Assembly: GCA_003223455.1 (NCBI GenBank)
Contig: QHVE01000024.1
Coordinates: 23,468 to 63,783, forward strand
Length of the DNA stretch: 40,316 bases
Direction: 5' to 3'
Origin: Gemmatimonadota bacterium
Lineage (GTDB): Bacteria > Gemmatimonadota > Gemmatimonadetes > Gemmatimonadales > Gemmatimonadaceae
Below are positions 32,202-40,316 of this stretch, one piece after another. The notes under the pieces are model-generated. The model did not search any database. It was not told the origin of the DNA and saw only the letters and a list, made by a program, of their open reading frames with translations. The stretch's first letter is position 1; every line of letters begins with the position of its first letter. A program made the translations under genes and the position numbers.

Positions 32202-33155
32202 TCAACGGCCGAGCGTCGAGCGGAAGAAAGCGATCGTCATCGGCCACGCCTGCCGCGCGGCGGCGAGATTGGCGCCGTTCTGGCCATCCTGCTGCCGCAG
32301 AAAGCCGTGGCCAGCACCAGCGAAGCTATGGGGCTCGAAGCGCTTGCCAAGAGCCTTCATCGCGGAATCGGCTGGAGGAACCGTCGCTCCGACCCGTGCG
32401 TCCTCCCCACCGTAGAGCCCAAGCACCGGAACCTTGACGCTCGCGAGCGAGGCAGTCGCCGGGGAAGTGCCATAATACACCACTGCCGCTCCCTGACCTG
32501 CCGGGCTCATGACCGCCGAATTGAACGATGCGGAACCACCCCAGCAGAAGCCCACGACACCGTAACGCTTCTCGGCGGCGGGCAATGACATCCCGTACTG
32601 ACCAACGGCGGCGATCTGGCGCTGCACGTCCTGTGACTGGAGCGAGCGGATTGCTGCCGTCGCCGCCTGGGCCTCGACCGTATCGGTGCCTGGGACCGGT
32701 GGGGCCTTCCCCGTGAGGAGATCGGGCGCGATGGCGATGAACCCGTCGGCGGCGAGTTGATCGGCCACGCCGCGCACCCAAGCCGAGAGCCCGAAGATCT
32801 CGTGCACGACGACGATGACCGGTGCCTTGCTCGAGCGCTCCGGATACACGACCCAAGCGCGGACGCTGTCGGAGGGGCCGGTTCGGACCATCACGTATTC
32901 GCCGTGGCGTGGCGACTTCGCCAGTCGTTCCGCCACGGTCGTTGCGCCGGCCGGAATTGTGGCCACGTCAGCCGTCGATCCCGTGGAGCCCACCGATGAA
33001 GACTCGTGAGCAGCGTGTACATCGGCTTCCGGCGGCTGCCGTGAGCACCCGATCGCCAACCCTGCTGCGAGGAAGCAGGCGGCGACACCAAGACGATGGA
33101 CGCGGGCGAGCACGGGGGCCGGGCCTACGCGTACGGACAAAGGAGTGGTCGACAT
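32202..33155 (-). CDS. Dienelactone hydrolase-family lipoprotein
   Basis: A 317-residue alpha/beta hydrolase of the dienelactone hydrolase family. The catalytic triad is visible: Cys204 in VGFCWGGS, Asp252 in YGGEDARVG and His283 in GAGHGFLRQQ. Conserved Glu119 (VVHEIFGLSAWV) normally activates the Cys. It is anchored outside the inner membrane by a lipoprotein signal ending GLAIGC (Cys37), unlike cytosolic catabolic enzymes. A ~40-residue Ser/Ala-rich linker follows. No aromatic degradation genes are adjacent, so the substrate is unknown. ATG 33155 is used; a TTG directly precedes it. Confidence 0.9.
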   Translation of the reverse strand: MSTTPLSVRVGPAPVLARVHRLGVAACFLAAGLAIGCSRQPPEADVHAAHESSSVGSTGSTADVATIPAGATTVAERLAKSPRHGEYVMVRTGPSDSVRAWVVYPERSSKAPVIVVVHEIFGLSAWVRGVADQLAADGFIAIAPDLLTGKAPPVPGTDTVEAQAATAAIRSLQSQDVQRQIAAVGQYGMSLPAAEKRYGVVGFCWGGSASFNSAVMSPAGQGAAVVYYGTSPATASLASVKVPVLGLYGGEDARVGATVPPADSAMKALGKRFEPHSFAGAGHGFLRQQDGQNGANLAAARQAWPMTIAFFRSTLGR

Positions 33156-33233
33156 CAACGGATGAGAGTGTGAGAGATATGGCGTTACAGCGTATGAACA
33201 GTATTTCGACAGTAACGTAACGGCGAAGCATAT

Positions 33234-34238
33234 TTAGGCTGATCGCACCGTGTCGGTGTCGAGAACGGATTCAAGAAATTCAACGACGCGCTCCTCTGCG
33301 TAGTAGCGGGGAGCCCACGGCGCGCGGCCTGAAACGAAACCGACGTGCCCTCCGCGTTGGTGAAATTCCACGGTCAGGAACCGGTTCCCTCGCGCAACGC
33401 GCTCGACCTGTCGAAGCACCAATGGTGGCAGCGCACTCAGCAGCAGCGTGGGCAGGCGGATCAACGACAGAAACTGCAGTGAGCTGGAGCGTCGGTAATA
33501 GTCCGCCGCGTCGTCGAATCCATGAACCGGCGCCGTCACGGCGTCGTCGAACTCGAACAAGGTGCGGGCCCGTTCGAGCGCAGTCGCGTCGAACAAGCCT
33601 GGGTCGTTCGCAAGCTTCGCGCGTGCCTTCGCGCGGAGTGTGCGCAGAAAGTGTCTCGTGTATACGCGAGCGAACCCTCGTTCGATGAAACGAGCGCCGC
33701 GTTCGAGGTCGAAGGGTACGGAGACGGCGGCTGCCGCACGCACCTCTTCCGGGAGATCTGCTCCACGCTCTCCAAGCCACTTGAGGAGGACGTTGCCTCC
33801 GAGCGAGAAGCCCGCCAGTGCGAGTGGCTGGCCCCGGTGCTCGTGGACGAGCCGCCGTACGACGCGATCCAGATCCGTGGTCTCACCGGAGTGATAGAGC
33901 CGACGCGCACGCGTCATCTCCCCGTTGCACGTTCGGAAAATCAACGCATCGACTGCCCAGCCGCGACGCTGTGCGAGTGCGAGCAGCCCGCGCAGATAAT
34001 GCGAGCGGATCGTGCCCTCCAGGCCGTGGAGCACGAGTAGTCGGCCCGCGTGGGGTGCGCTCACACTACGGGGCGTGAGGCGATGCAGCTCGATCTCGTC
34101 ACCGTCGCCCGTTGCCCAGCGTTCGATGCGTGTCTCGATCAATGGTGCACGACGCACGAGCTTTCCCCAGAGGGTTCGCAGGTGCGCGCCCGGTACCCAC
34201 CACGCGGGGGTATAGGTATACTCGCTGGGGCGGCTCAC
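33234..34238 (-). CDS. YheT-like alpha/beta hydrolase
   Basis: A cytosolic alpha/beta-hydrolase of the YheT/embryogenesis-associated group, probably an esterase. It starts near YTYTPAWWVPGAHLRTLWG, the typical N-terminal block. LLVLHGLEGTIRSHYLRGL is the oxyanion part, GFSLGGNVLLKWLGE holds the nucleophile Ser, and GGHVGFVSG the catalytic His. The usual Asp, expected in a D-D-P-F type turn, is replaced by SALPPLV, so the acid is unclear. GTG at 34238 puts the start by that first block; the frame remains open to ATG 34298. It is divergent from the ArsC-like gene, leaving ~60 bases between starts, which contain TATTAT at 34269-34274 as a possible -10 for the plus-strand gene. Confidence 0.88.
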   Translation of the reverse strand: MSRPSEYTYTPAWWVPGAHLRTLWGKLVRRAPLIETRIERWATGDGDEIELHRLTPRSVSAPHAGRLLVLHGLEGTIRSHYLRGLLALAQRRGWAVDALIFRTCNGEMTRARRLYHSGETTDLDRVVRRLVHEHRGQPLALAGFSLGGNVLLKWLGERGADLPEEVRAAAAVSVPFDLERGARFIERGFARVYTRHFLRTLRAKARAKLANDPGLFDATALERARTLFEFDDAVTAPVHGFDDAADYYRRSSSLQFLSLIRLPTLLLSALPPLVLRQVERVARGNRFLTVEFHQRGGHVGFVSGRAPWAPRYYAEERVVEFLESVLDTDTVRSA

Positions 34239-34300
34239 GTGACGGGTACGGGGGCGAAGCTCCGAATGGACGACCGTTCTATTATATCGGGCCTGCACGA

Positions 34301-34648
34301 ATGGACGTTCAGATCTTCGGAGTGAAGAAGAACGCGGATACGAGAAAAGCGCTCCGCTTCTTTGCCGAACGCCGGATCAAGACTCACTTCGTCGACCTCA
34401 TGGAGCGGGCAGCGTCCCGTGGCGAACTCACGCGCTTCGCCCAGAAGTTCGGCGCGACGGCGCTCATCGACGACACGGCGCGGCGCTTCGGCGAGCTCGG
34501 ACTGCGTACCGCCCGCTACGGCGACGAGCGGTGGTTGGAAATCCTCGTGAACGAGCCCTTGATCCTGAAGATGCCGCTCGTTCGATACGGAAACGCTCTG
34601 TCGATCGGCGCGATGGAGGCGATGTGGAAGGGGTGGTTGACGACGTGA
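34301..34648 (+). CDS. ArsC/Spx-fold protein lacking the catalytic cysteine
   Basis: A 115-residue thioredoxin-fold protein of the ArsC/Spx/YffB group. The start is MDVQIFGVKKNADTRKALRFFAERRI; the motif in reductases reads N-C-D-T or K-C-S-T-C, but here it is N-A-D-T, so the redox Cys is an Ala and the protein has no Cys anywhere. The later family blocks remain: HFVDLMERAASRGELTRFAQKFG, then NEPLILKMPLVRYGNALSIG. It is therefore unlikely to be an arsenate reductase; a binding or regulatory role like Spx is possible (inference). It precedes the ABC-F gene with a 28-base gap. Confidence 0.88.
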   Translation: MDVQIFGVKKNADTRKALRFFAERRIKTHFVDLMERAASRGELTRFAQKFGATALIDDTARRFGELGLRTARYGDERWLEILVNEPLILKMPLVRYGNALSIGAMEAMWKGWLTT

Positions 34649-34676
34649 GCGCAGGGCCGGCGCGCGGCAGAGCATC

Positions 34677-36638
34677 GTGACACAGGTCGCCATCGGCGGC
34701 GTGGCGGTCGAGTTCGGGGCCACGACCCTCTTCTCGGACGTCACCTTCACGATCGCTGCAGGGGAGCGGTGGGGGGTGGTCGGCCGGAACGGCTCGGGCA
34801 AGACCACTCTGTACAAGTTGCTGACCGGTGCGCTCGCGCCCAGCGAGGGAACGGTATCTCGCCAGACGGGACTCTCCCTCTCACTTCTCGGACAGCACCG
34901 CGAGTTCGGCGATGCTGCCACGGTCTGGGCGGCGGCGGCAGGTCCATTTGCCGAGCTTCTGGCCCTCGAGCACTCCCTTGCGGAACAAGCTCACGCACTT
35001 GCGGAAGTGAGCGATGGAGCGGCACTGTCGCGATATGGACGCGACCTCGAACGATTCGAGCGCGAAGGCGGGTATACCATCGCCCCGCGGGTCGATGCCG
35101 TGTTGCAGGGCCTCGGGTTCGATCCGACCGCAGCGCGCGAGCAACCGCTCCACCAATTGAGCGGGGGCGAGCGGGGCCGGGTCGGGCTGGCTCGCCAGCT
35201 GGTGGCACCCTCCGACATCCTGCTCCTCGACGAGCCGACGAATCACCTGGACCTCGAAACCACGCGATGGCTCGAGGACTACCTGCGTGAGCTCGATCGA
35301 ACGCTGGTACTGGTGAGCCACGATCGCGCCTTTCTCGCGGCAGTGGTCGATCATGTACTGCATTTCGAGGGTGGGACGGCGGTCCCCTATGCTGGTGGCT
35401 ACGAATCCTTCGTGCAACAGCGCCAGGAGCGACGCCTCTCGCAGCAGCGTGCCTTCGACAAGCAGCAGCGGGTCGTAGCGAGCGAGGCCGACTACATCGG
35501 TCGCAACATCGCCGGGCAGAACAGCCGGCAGGCCAAAGGGCGACGCAAGAAGCTGGAACGCCTTCCCCGGCTCAGTGCGCCGGCTGGCGAGGAGGGCACG
35601 ATGACGCTCCGACTCGACATCGCCGAGCGGGGGGGCGATCAGGTCGCCGTCGCCGAGAACGTGACGATCGCCGTGGGCAATCGCACGCTGATCGAGCGCT
35701 TTAGCGGACGCGTGGTGCGTGGAGACCGACTGGGCATCATCGGTCCGAACGGCGCCGGGAAGTCCACGCTGCTGCGCGCCCTGGTCGGGGAGCGCTCGCC
35801 GGACGTCGGCGACTTGAAGGTCGGCAACTCCATCCGGGTGGCATACTACGACCAGCAACTCGGCCAGGTCCCGCTCGACAAGGTGCTGTACGACGTGATC
35901 GCCGAGCTGCGTCCCCAATGGGAGCGCCGGCTCGTCCAGGGACATCTCGGGCGGTTCGGATTCTCGGGGGACGAGGTGCAGCGACGTGCGTCGACGCTCT
36001 CGGGGGGCGAACGCGCCCGTGTCGCCCTGGCGATGCTGATGCTCACGCGCGCGAACCTGCTCGTGCTCGACGAGCCGACCAATCACCTCGACGTGGAGAC
36101 GATCGAGGTGCTGGAGGACGCGATCGAAGGCTATGATGGCACGGTCATCCTAGTGAGCCACGACCGCGCAATGCTCCGTGCGCTGGCAACGAAAGTCTGG
36201 GTCCTGCACGAGCGTCACATCACCGAGTTCGCCGGCAGCTTCGCGGAGTGGGAGGTGGTGAGTGAGGAACGCGCACATGCCGCGTCGGTGCGCGCCGCCG
36301 AGGAGATCGCTCTGCGCCGCGTGGACGAGAAGAAGCGCACGGCGCGGCGCGAGGACCGGCCCACGACGTCGGACGCTCGACGGCAGCTGCGTCAGGTGCA
36401 GGAACGCGCGACACGCGCCGAACAGGAGGTCGCCGAGCTGGAGCAGGAAGTCACGTCCGTCACGGCGACACTCGACGATCCCGAGCTCTATACTCGCCCC
36501 GGCGGGGTACAAGAGGCCAACCGGTTAGGCGCGCGGCTCGACAAGCTCCGGACACGCCTCGATGCCGCACTTGCAACGTGGGAGCAGGAGACCATAGCAC
36601 TCGAATCGCTCGAGCGCGAAACAACCTCGTCCCGATGA
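34677..36638 (+). CDS. ABC-F family ATPase (Uup-like)
   Basis: A 653-residue soluble twin-ATPase without membrane part. ABC-F proteins work on the ribosome or, as for Uup, also affect DNA precise excision. Domain 1 has Walker A GRNGSGKTTLY, LSGGERGRVGLARQL and LLLDEPTNHLDLET. Domain 2 has GPNGAGKSTLL, LSGGERARVALAML and LVLDEPTNHLDVET. The linker with NSRQAKGRRKKLERL and a P-site tRNA interaction motif-like helix lie between them. A C-terminal coiled coil (RRQLRQVQERATRAEQEVAELEQE) suggests the Uup type. It starts with GTG at 34677. Confidence 0.94.
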   Translation: MTQVAIGGVAVEFGATTLFSDVTFTIAAGERWGVVGRNGSGKTTLYKLLTGALAPSEGTVSRQTGLSLSLLGQHREFGDAATVWAAAAGPFAELLALEHSLAEQAHALAEVSDGAALSRYGRDLERFEREGGYTIAPRVDAVLQGLGFDPTAAREQPLHQLSGGERGRVGLARQLVAPSDILLLDEPTNHLDLETTRWLEDYLRELDRTLVLVSHDRAFLAAVVDHVLHFEGGTAVPYAGGYESFVQQRQERRLSQQRAFDKQQRVVASEADYIGRNIAGQNSRQAKGRRKKLERLPRLSAPAGEEGTMTLRLDIAERGGDQVAVAENVTIAVGNRTLIERFSGRVVRGDRLGIIGPNGAGKSTLLRALVGERSPDVGDLKVGNSIRVAYYDQQLGQVPLDKVLYDVIAELRPQWERRLVQGHLGRFGFSGDEVQRRASTLSGGERARVALAMLMLTRANLLVLDEPTNHLDVETIEVLEDAIEGYDGTVILVSHDRAMLRALATKVWVLHERHITEFAGSFAEWEVVSEERAHAASVRAAEEIALRRVDEKKRTARREDRPTTSDARRQLRQVQERATRAEQEVAELEQEVTSVTATLDDPELYTRPGGVQEANRLGARLDKLRTRLDAALATWEQETIALESLERETTSSR

Positions 36639-36651
36639 CGGAGATCCTCAC

Positions 36652-37416
36652 GTGACCCCCTGGGTGCTGCGCATCCTGATCGCCACCGTCCTGATGTTCT
36701 TCCTGCAGCAGACGGCGTCGGGCGTGACGTCGCTGCTGTATCTGGTGCCGACGGAGGTCCTGTCACGTCCGTGGACCCTCGTGACCTACATGTTCCTGCA
36801 CGCGGGATTGGGGCACATCTTCTGGAACATGCTCGGGCTGTATTTCTTCGGTCCGAGGGTGGAGTCGCGGATGGGATCGCCCCGGTTCATCACGCTCTAC
36901 CTCGTGAGCGGAATCGTCGGAGCGCTGTTCTCGGTAGCACTCGCGCCCCGCTATCCCGTCCTCGGGGCTTCGGGCGCGGTGCTGGGCGTGCTCATGGCAT
37001 TCGCACGCTTCTGGCCCCGCGAGCGGCTCTACATCTGGGGAGTCCTCCCCATCGAGGCGCGATGGCTCGTCATCATCTACGCCGCCATCGACATCCTGGG
37101 CTTCAACGGGTTCGGCCGACTCGGTGTCGCGAACGTCGCGCACCTCGGCGGATTCGCCGGCGCCCTGCTCTACCTGCTTTTCCTCGAGCGCCGCCAGGGC
37201 GCGCGCCGGTTCAAGCAGGCGACCGTGCCGCGCGTCGCGGAGTCGACGCTGGGCAACTGGCGCAACGTCGACCGTGGGAGCATCCACTCGGTGAACCGCG
37301 AAGAGGTCGATCGCATCCTGGACAAGATCAGCGCGTCCGGGCTCGCGAGCCTCACGCCGCAGGAGCGCCAGTTCCTGTCAAACTTCGTCCCACCCGACGA
37401 CCGGAAGCCGGCCTGA
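36652..37416 (+). CDS. Rhomboid-family intramembrane serine protease
   Basis: A 254-residue membrane protein with six core helices. The rhomboid pattern is clear: HAGLGHIFWNML (His55, Asn59), the GASG serine motif (Ser107) and VAHLGGFAGA (His164). It should cleave substrates in the membrane. A soluble C-terminal tail of ~70 residues (after RRQGARR) ends with a short helix LTPQERQFLSNFVP, which may bind cytosolic partners. GTG at 36652 has GGAG upstream. It lies 13 bases after the ABC-F gene. Confidence 0.95.
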   Translation: MTPWVLRILIATVLMFFLQQTASGVTSLLYLVPTEVLSRPWTLVTYMFLHAGLGHIFWNMLGLYFFGPRVESRMGSPRFITLYLVSGIVGALFSVALAPRYPVLGASGAVLGVLMAFARFWPRERLYIWGVLPIEARWLVIIYAAIDILGFNGFGRLGVANVAHLGGFAGALLYLLFLERRQGARRFKQATVPRVAESTLGNWRNVDRGSIHSVNREEVDRILDKISASGLASLTPQERQFLSNFVPPDDRKPA

Positions 37417-37425
37417 CGGCTCGGC

Positions 37426-38409
37426 TCAAAATTCGCCGATGAAGCCGATCTCGGGCTCGAGCACGTGTCCGTGCGCCTCACGCACCGCATTCTGTGCGTG
37501 GCGGATCAGCGCGATCACGTCGGCCGCGGTGGCGTGACCGAGGTTGACCAGGATGTTGGCGTGGATGTGCGAGATCTGCGCGTCTCCCACGCGATAGCCC
37601 TTGAGGCCGCACTGATCGACAAGACGGCCAGCGCCGATCCCCTCGATCTTCTTGAAGATCGATCCGGCGCTGGGATGCCAGTCCAGCCAGGGATGACGGC
37701 CCCCACGCCAGCTCAGGTTCTCCTGGATGATGCGATGCATCACATCCGGGTCCTTCCGTTCGAGCTGAAAGGTTGCCGCCAGGACGACGTCTCGCCGGTG
37801 ATGCAGGATCGTGTCGTCGTACCCGAATCGCATGTATGCCGCATCGACGGTCCGGCGTGTGCTCTCCTCGGTGAGGAGGTCGGCGGTCCGGAAGACCTCG
37901 GCGATGAACATCGTGCGCTCGCGCTCCGGAGCGGGCGACAGGAAATGCAGATTCTGCCAGATCGCCCCACCGACCGTGCTCGGGATGCCGACGTAGTGCT
38001 CGAGCCCGGACCACCCGCGTCGCACCGCTTCGGGAATGATCTTCGACATCACGGCACCGCTCTCGACCCAGAGGATGCCATCCTCGCCAAAGGTGAAGTG
38101 CGAGGCGACGTTTCGGATCACGAGCCCGCGCACTCCCTTGTCGGCGACGAGGATATTGGCGCCGAGGCCGAGCACGAAATACGGAACCTGTGCCTCGCGG
38201 GCGGTTAGGATGGCATCGGCGAGCGCGTCGGCGGTATCGGCCTCGAAGAAGAGGTCGGCTGGTCCGCCGATCTTGAACGTGGTATAGGGCGCGAGCGGCT
38301 CGTTCCGCTTCAGGCGCGGACCAGCGAGAGCGGTCGCGACGCGCTCGAGCGCAGCAGGATCGAACGCCGCGGCGCGGGTCGCGGACGAAACGGAGGGAAG
38401 CGTGGACAT
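37426..38409 (-). CDS. murB: UDP-N-acetylenolpyruvoylglucosamine reductase
   Basis: MurB reduces UDP-GlcNAc-enolpyruvate to UDP-MurNAc, with FAD and NADPH, an early peptidoglycan step. The 327-residue protein shows NEPLAPYTTFKIGGPADLFFE, VLGLGANILVADKGVRGLVIRN and the FAD loop VGIPSTVGGAIWQN. The C-terminal domain reads PSAGSIFKKIEG, GRLVDQCGLKGYRVGDAQISHIHANILVN and GHVLEPEIGFIGEF, which keep the active-site Ser and Glu. The stretch after TVGG (W-Q-N-L-H-F) differs from the N-A-G-A usual in MurB. It stands alone on the minus strand, apart from any division cluster. Confidence 0.95.
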   Translation of the reverse strand: MSTLPSVSSATRAAAFDPAALERVATALAGPRLKRNEPLAPYTTFKIGGPADLFFEADTADALADAILTAREAQVPYFVLGLGANILVADKGVRGLVIRNVASHFTFGEDGILWVESGAVMSKIIPEAVRRGWSGLEHYVGIPSTVGGAIWQNLHFLSPAPERERTMFIAEVFRTADLLTEESTRRTVDAAYMRFGYDDTILHHRRDVVLAATFQLERKDPDVMHRIIQENLSWRGGRHPWLDWHPSAGSIFKKIEGIGAGRLVDQCGLKGYRVGDAQISHIHANILVNLGHATAADVIALIRHAQNAVREAHGHVLEPEIGFIGEF

Positions 38410-38427
38410 GGGCCAGAGAAAGAAATC

Positions 38428-39846
38428 ATGAGCGTCGTACCTTCGCCACCGCGTGCGTCCCGCCGTCGGACGCCTATTCTCACGGCAGTGCTACTCGCGC
38501 TCGTGGCGTGGTGGCCACTCGCGGCGCAGCGCGCCGAGCTCGAGCGGCGCATCCGCCGGGACACGCTGCCCAACGGGCTCGAAATCATCGTCGTCGAGAA
38601 TCACGGTGTGCCGCTCACGACGATCGAGGCGGTCGTGCGGAACGGCTCGTTCACGCAGTCGCCGACGTACGAGGGGCTCGCCCACCTCTACGAGCACATG
38701 TTCTTCAAGGCGAACCGCTCGTATCCGGAGCCGGATGCCTTCGTCGCGCGCGCGTCGGAGCTCGGCGCAGTCTTCAACGCGCAGACACGCGAGGAGCTCG
38801 TCAACTACTACCTGACCGTGCCTTCGGACAGCACGGAGCCCGCCGTCGCGCTTCTTGCCACCGCGCTGCGCACGCCACTCTTCGTACGCGAAGAACTCGA
38901 CCGCGAGCGCTCGGTGGTGATCGGCGAGTACGACCGCATCGAGTCGGATCCGTTCTACGCACTGAACACGGCGACGGGCAAGGCACTCTGGGGGAGCGCG
39001 TGGAGCCGCAAGAACCCGCTCGGCGAGCGCGACGTGATCCTGCGCACGACACCCGAGCAGATGCGCACGATTCAGCGAAAGTATTACGTGCCAAACAACA
39101 CGGCGCTGATCGTCACGGGCGACATCGATGCGACGCGGACGTTCGCCACGGTGCGGAGGTATTTCGAAGACTGGCCCCGCACGGCCGACCCGTTCGCGAG
39201 CGATCCGATTCCGCCCGTGCCGCCGCTTGCGCAGAACAAGGGCGTCGTGGTCGAGCAGCCGGTCAACACGGTGATCGCGGTGATCCAGTGGGACGGACCG
39301 GGCGCGCACGCCGACGTCGCCGCGACGTACGCGGCGGATGTGTTCTCGGACGTGCTCAATCAGCCCGGCTCGCGCTTCCAGCGAAAGCTCGTGGACAGCG
39401 GCCTGTGGCAGTCGTTGATCGTGAACTACTACACACTCAACAACGTCGGCCCGATCACGATCAGCGGCGAGGTGGCGCCCGACAAGCTGCGTGCGGCGCT
39501 CGCCGCCCTCGAGAGTGAGCTCGAGGAAGTGGCGAAGCCGGGCTACATCACGAACGAAGCAGTCGAGGGCGTAAAGCGCACGCGCATCGTGGGCTCGATG
39601 GAGAGCCTGGAGCGCGCGTCGGGCTTCTCCCATCAACTGGCGTTCTGGTGGGCCGTAACGGGACTCGACTACTTCTTCGGCTACGTGGACACCATGGCGC
39701 GCCAGACGCCCGACGATCTTCGGGCCTACGCCTCGAAGTACATCGTGGGCAAGCCACGCGTCACCGGCGTTGTCCTGTCGCCCGAGACACGGCGAGCGCT
39801 GAAGCTGACGGAGGCCGAGCTGGCCACGAGCGGAGCCGTGCAATGA
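38428..39846 (+). CDS. M16 zinc metallopeptidase (catalytic)
   Basis: A 472-residue exported M16 peptidase. The signal peptide ends near residue 34 (LVAWWPLAAQ). The inverted zinc motif HLYEH gives His86, Glu89 and His90, and GEYDR provides Glu167 about 77 residues later as the third ligand, matching family spacing. A second M16 half follows (TPEQMRTIQRKYYVPNNTALIVTGDID and ANISGEV-like sequence). It probably degrades peptides in the periplasm as a dimer with the next gene. The next start overlaps its stop by 4 bases (ATGA), so they are coupled. Confidence 0.95.
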   Translation: MSVVPSPPRASRRRTPILTAVLLALVAWWPLAAQRAELERRIRRDTLPNGLEIIVVENHGVPLTTIEAVVRNGSFTQSPTYEGLAHLYEHMFFKANRSYPEPDAFVARASELGAVFNAQTREELVNYYLTVPSDSTEPAVALLATALRTPLFVREELDRERSVVIGEYDRIESDPFYALNTATGKALWGSAWSRKNPLGERDVILRTTPEQMRTIQRKYYVPNNTALIVTGDIDATRTFATVRRYFEDWPRTADPFASDPIPPVPPLAQNKGVVVEQPVNTVIAVIQWDGPGAHADVAATYAADVFSDVLNQPGSRFQRKLVDSGLWQSLIVNYYTLNNVGPITISGEVAPDKLRAALAALESELEEVAKPGYITNEAVEGVKRTRIVGSMESLERASGFSHQLAFWWAVTGLDYFFGYVDTMARQTPDDLRAYASKYIVGKPRVTGVVLSPETRRALKLTEAELATSGAVQ

Positions 39847-40316
39847 AGACGACGATCGGCGCGCTGATCGCTGCAACGCTGCTCTCCGCCACGGCGACAC
39901 CGGCTTCGTTCGCCTCGCCGGCCATGCGACCGGCCCACGCCGGGATGTCCACGGCACCGAGTCGCCCAGACACTGCGGTCACGACCAAGTTCGACGTCGA
40001 TGGCGTGACGGTCATCCTGCGTCGCAACACGGCGAACGAGGTGATCGCCGCGAATCTCTATCTGCTCGGTGGCGCGCGGCAGCTCACTCCGACGAACGCG
40101 GGCATCGAGGCGCTGCTGCTGCTCGCGAGCGAGCGCGGCACGCGCAAATTTCCTGGTGCGACCGTGCGGCAGCGCACCGCCACGCTGGGCAGCACCATCT
40201 CGATCGAGGCGAACGACGACTGGAGCGCCATCGGCCTCCACGCGATCCGCGGCACCTTCGACTCCACCTGGGCCATCCTGGCCGATCGCGTGATGGCCCC
40301 GACGCTCTCGCCCGGC
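39843..40316 (+). CDS. M16 peptidase-like subunit, partial (cut by window end)
   Basis: The ATG at 39843 opens a reading frame of 158 codons that runs to the window end without a stop. It has a signal peptide (MKTTIGALIAATLLSATATPASFA) and then an M16 N-domain: FDVDGVTVILRRNTANEVIAANLYLLGGARQLTPTNAG. At the zinc-motif place it reads GIEALLLLASERGT, with no H-x-x-E-H, so this is a non-catalytic partner of the preceding protease, an arrangement known for paired M16B proteins. The C-terminal part lies outside the window. Confidence 0.85.
   Translation, partial: MKTTIGALIAATLLSATATPASFASPAMRPAHAGMSTAPSRPDTAVTTKFDVDGVTVILRRNTANEVIAANLYLLGGARQLTPTNAGIEALLLLASERGTRKFPGATVRQRTATLGSTISIEANDDWSAIGLHAIRGTFDSTWAILADRVMAPTLSPG

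Noticed and set aside
38491-39957. 488-residue minus-strand open frame over the M16 gene
   Set aside because: The plus strand holds an intact M16 peptidase with zinc motif; the antisense product is Arg/His-rich low complexity.
1-40316. tRNA genes, CRISPR arrays, insertion sequences or prophage
   Set aside because: No T-loop GGTTCGAATCC-type sequence, no regular direct-repeat array, and no transposase or integrase motif was seen.

Overview
The window is a GC-rich bacterial chromosome segment that starts at the replication origin. It carries dnaA and dnaN flanked by DnaA boxes, then rnpB, polA, parA/parB, mnmG and murB. Dense coding with few intergenic gaps, a type A RNase P RNA, cytoplasmic Hanks-type kinase, multi-domain histidine kinases and paired M16 peptidases suggest a Gemmatimonadota-like organism. 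That placement is inference from gene content and protein flavour, not from a marker search.

Region by region: 1-3000 is the origin, with dnaA (split by a -1 type frame change in its linker) and dnaN; recF/gyrB do not follow dnaN. 3000-4260 holds a DUF4126 membrane protein facing rnpB on the minus strand. 4260-9755 is signalling: an AraC-type regulator, an atypical kinase-like protein, pyrE (minus), a membrane histidine kinase and a Ser/Thr kinase (minus). 9780-14270 has a cold-shock gene with a near-consensus promoter, polA, a type IV pilin-like protein and a small DUF4031-like protein. 14270-18100 has an acyltransferase, an UMF1-type MFS transporter and an unrecognised exported protein.

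18120-23512 (minus) is a nucleoside-type ABC uptake operon (BMP-family binding protein, double ATPase, two permeases) with a NIF3 gene embedded in it. 23585-25737 (minus) is parA-parB, preceded in the same operon by a very small LAGLIDADG-family protein whose stop codon overlaps the parA ribosome binding site. Upstream of it is a 110-bp cluster of inverted repeats, including a parS-like element. 25914-30887 (minus) has a SIMPL-domain protein, a GT-C-like membrane protein and mnmG; rsmG, the usual neighbour of mnmG and parA, is not here. 30900-34300 holds small hypothetical, zinc-ribbon, NfeD-like and two alpha/beta-hydrolase genes. 34300-40316 has an ArsC-fold protein lacking its cysteine, an ABC-F ATPase, a rhomboid protein, murB (minus) and two M16 peptidases, the second cut by the window end.

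Most likely to repay a second look: the LAGLIDADG gene in the par operon with its palindrome cluster, the dnaA frame break, tandem DnaA boxes next to the par locus, the NIF3-transporter linkage, and several members of enzyme families that lack expected catalytic residues.
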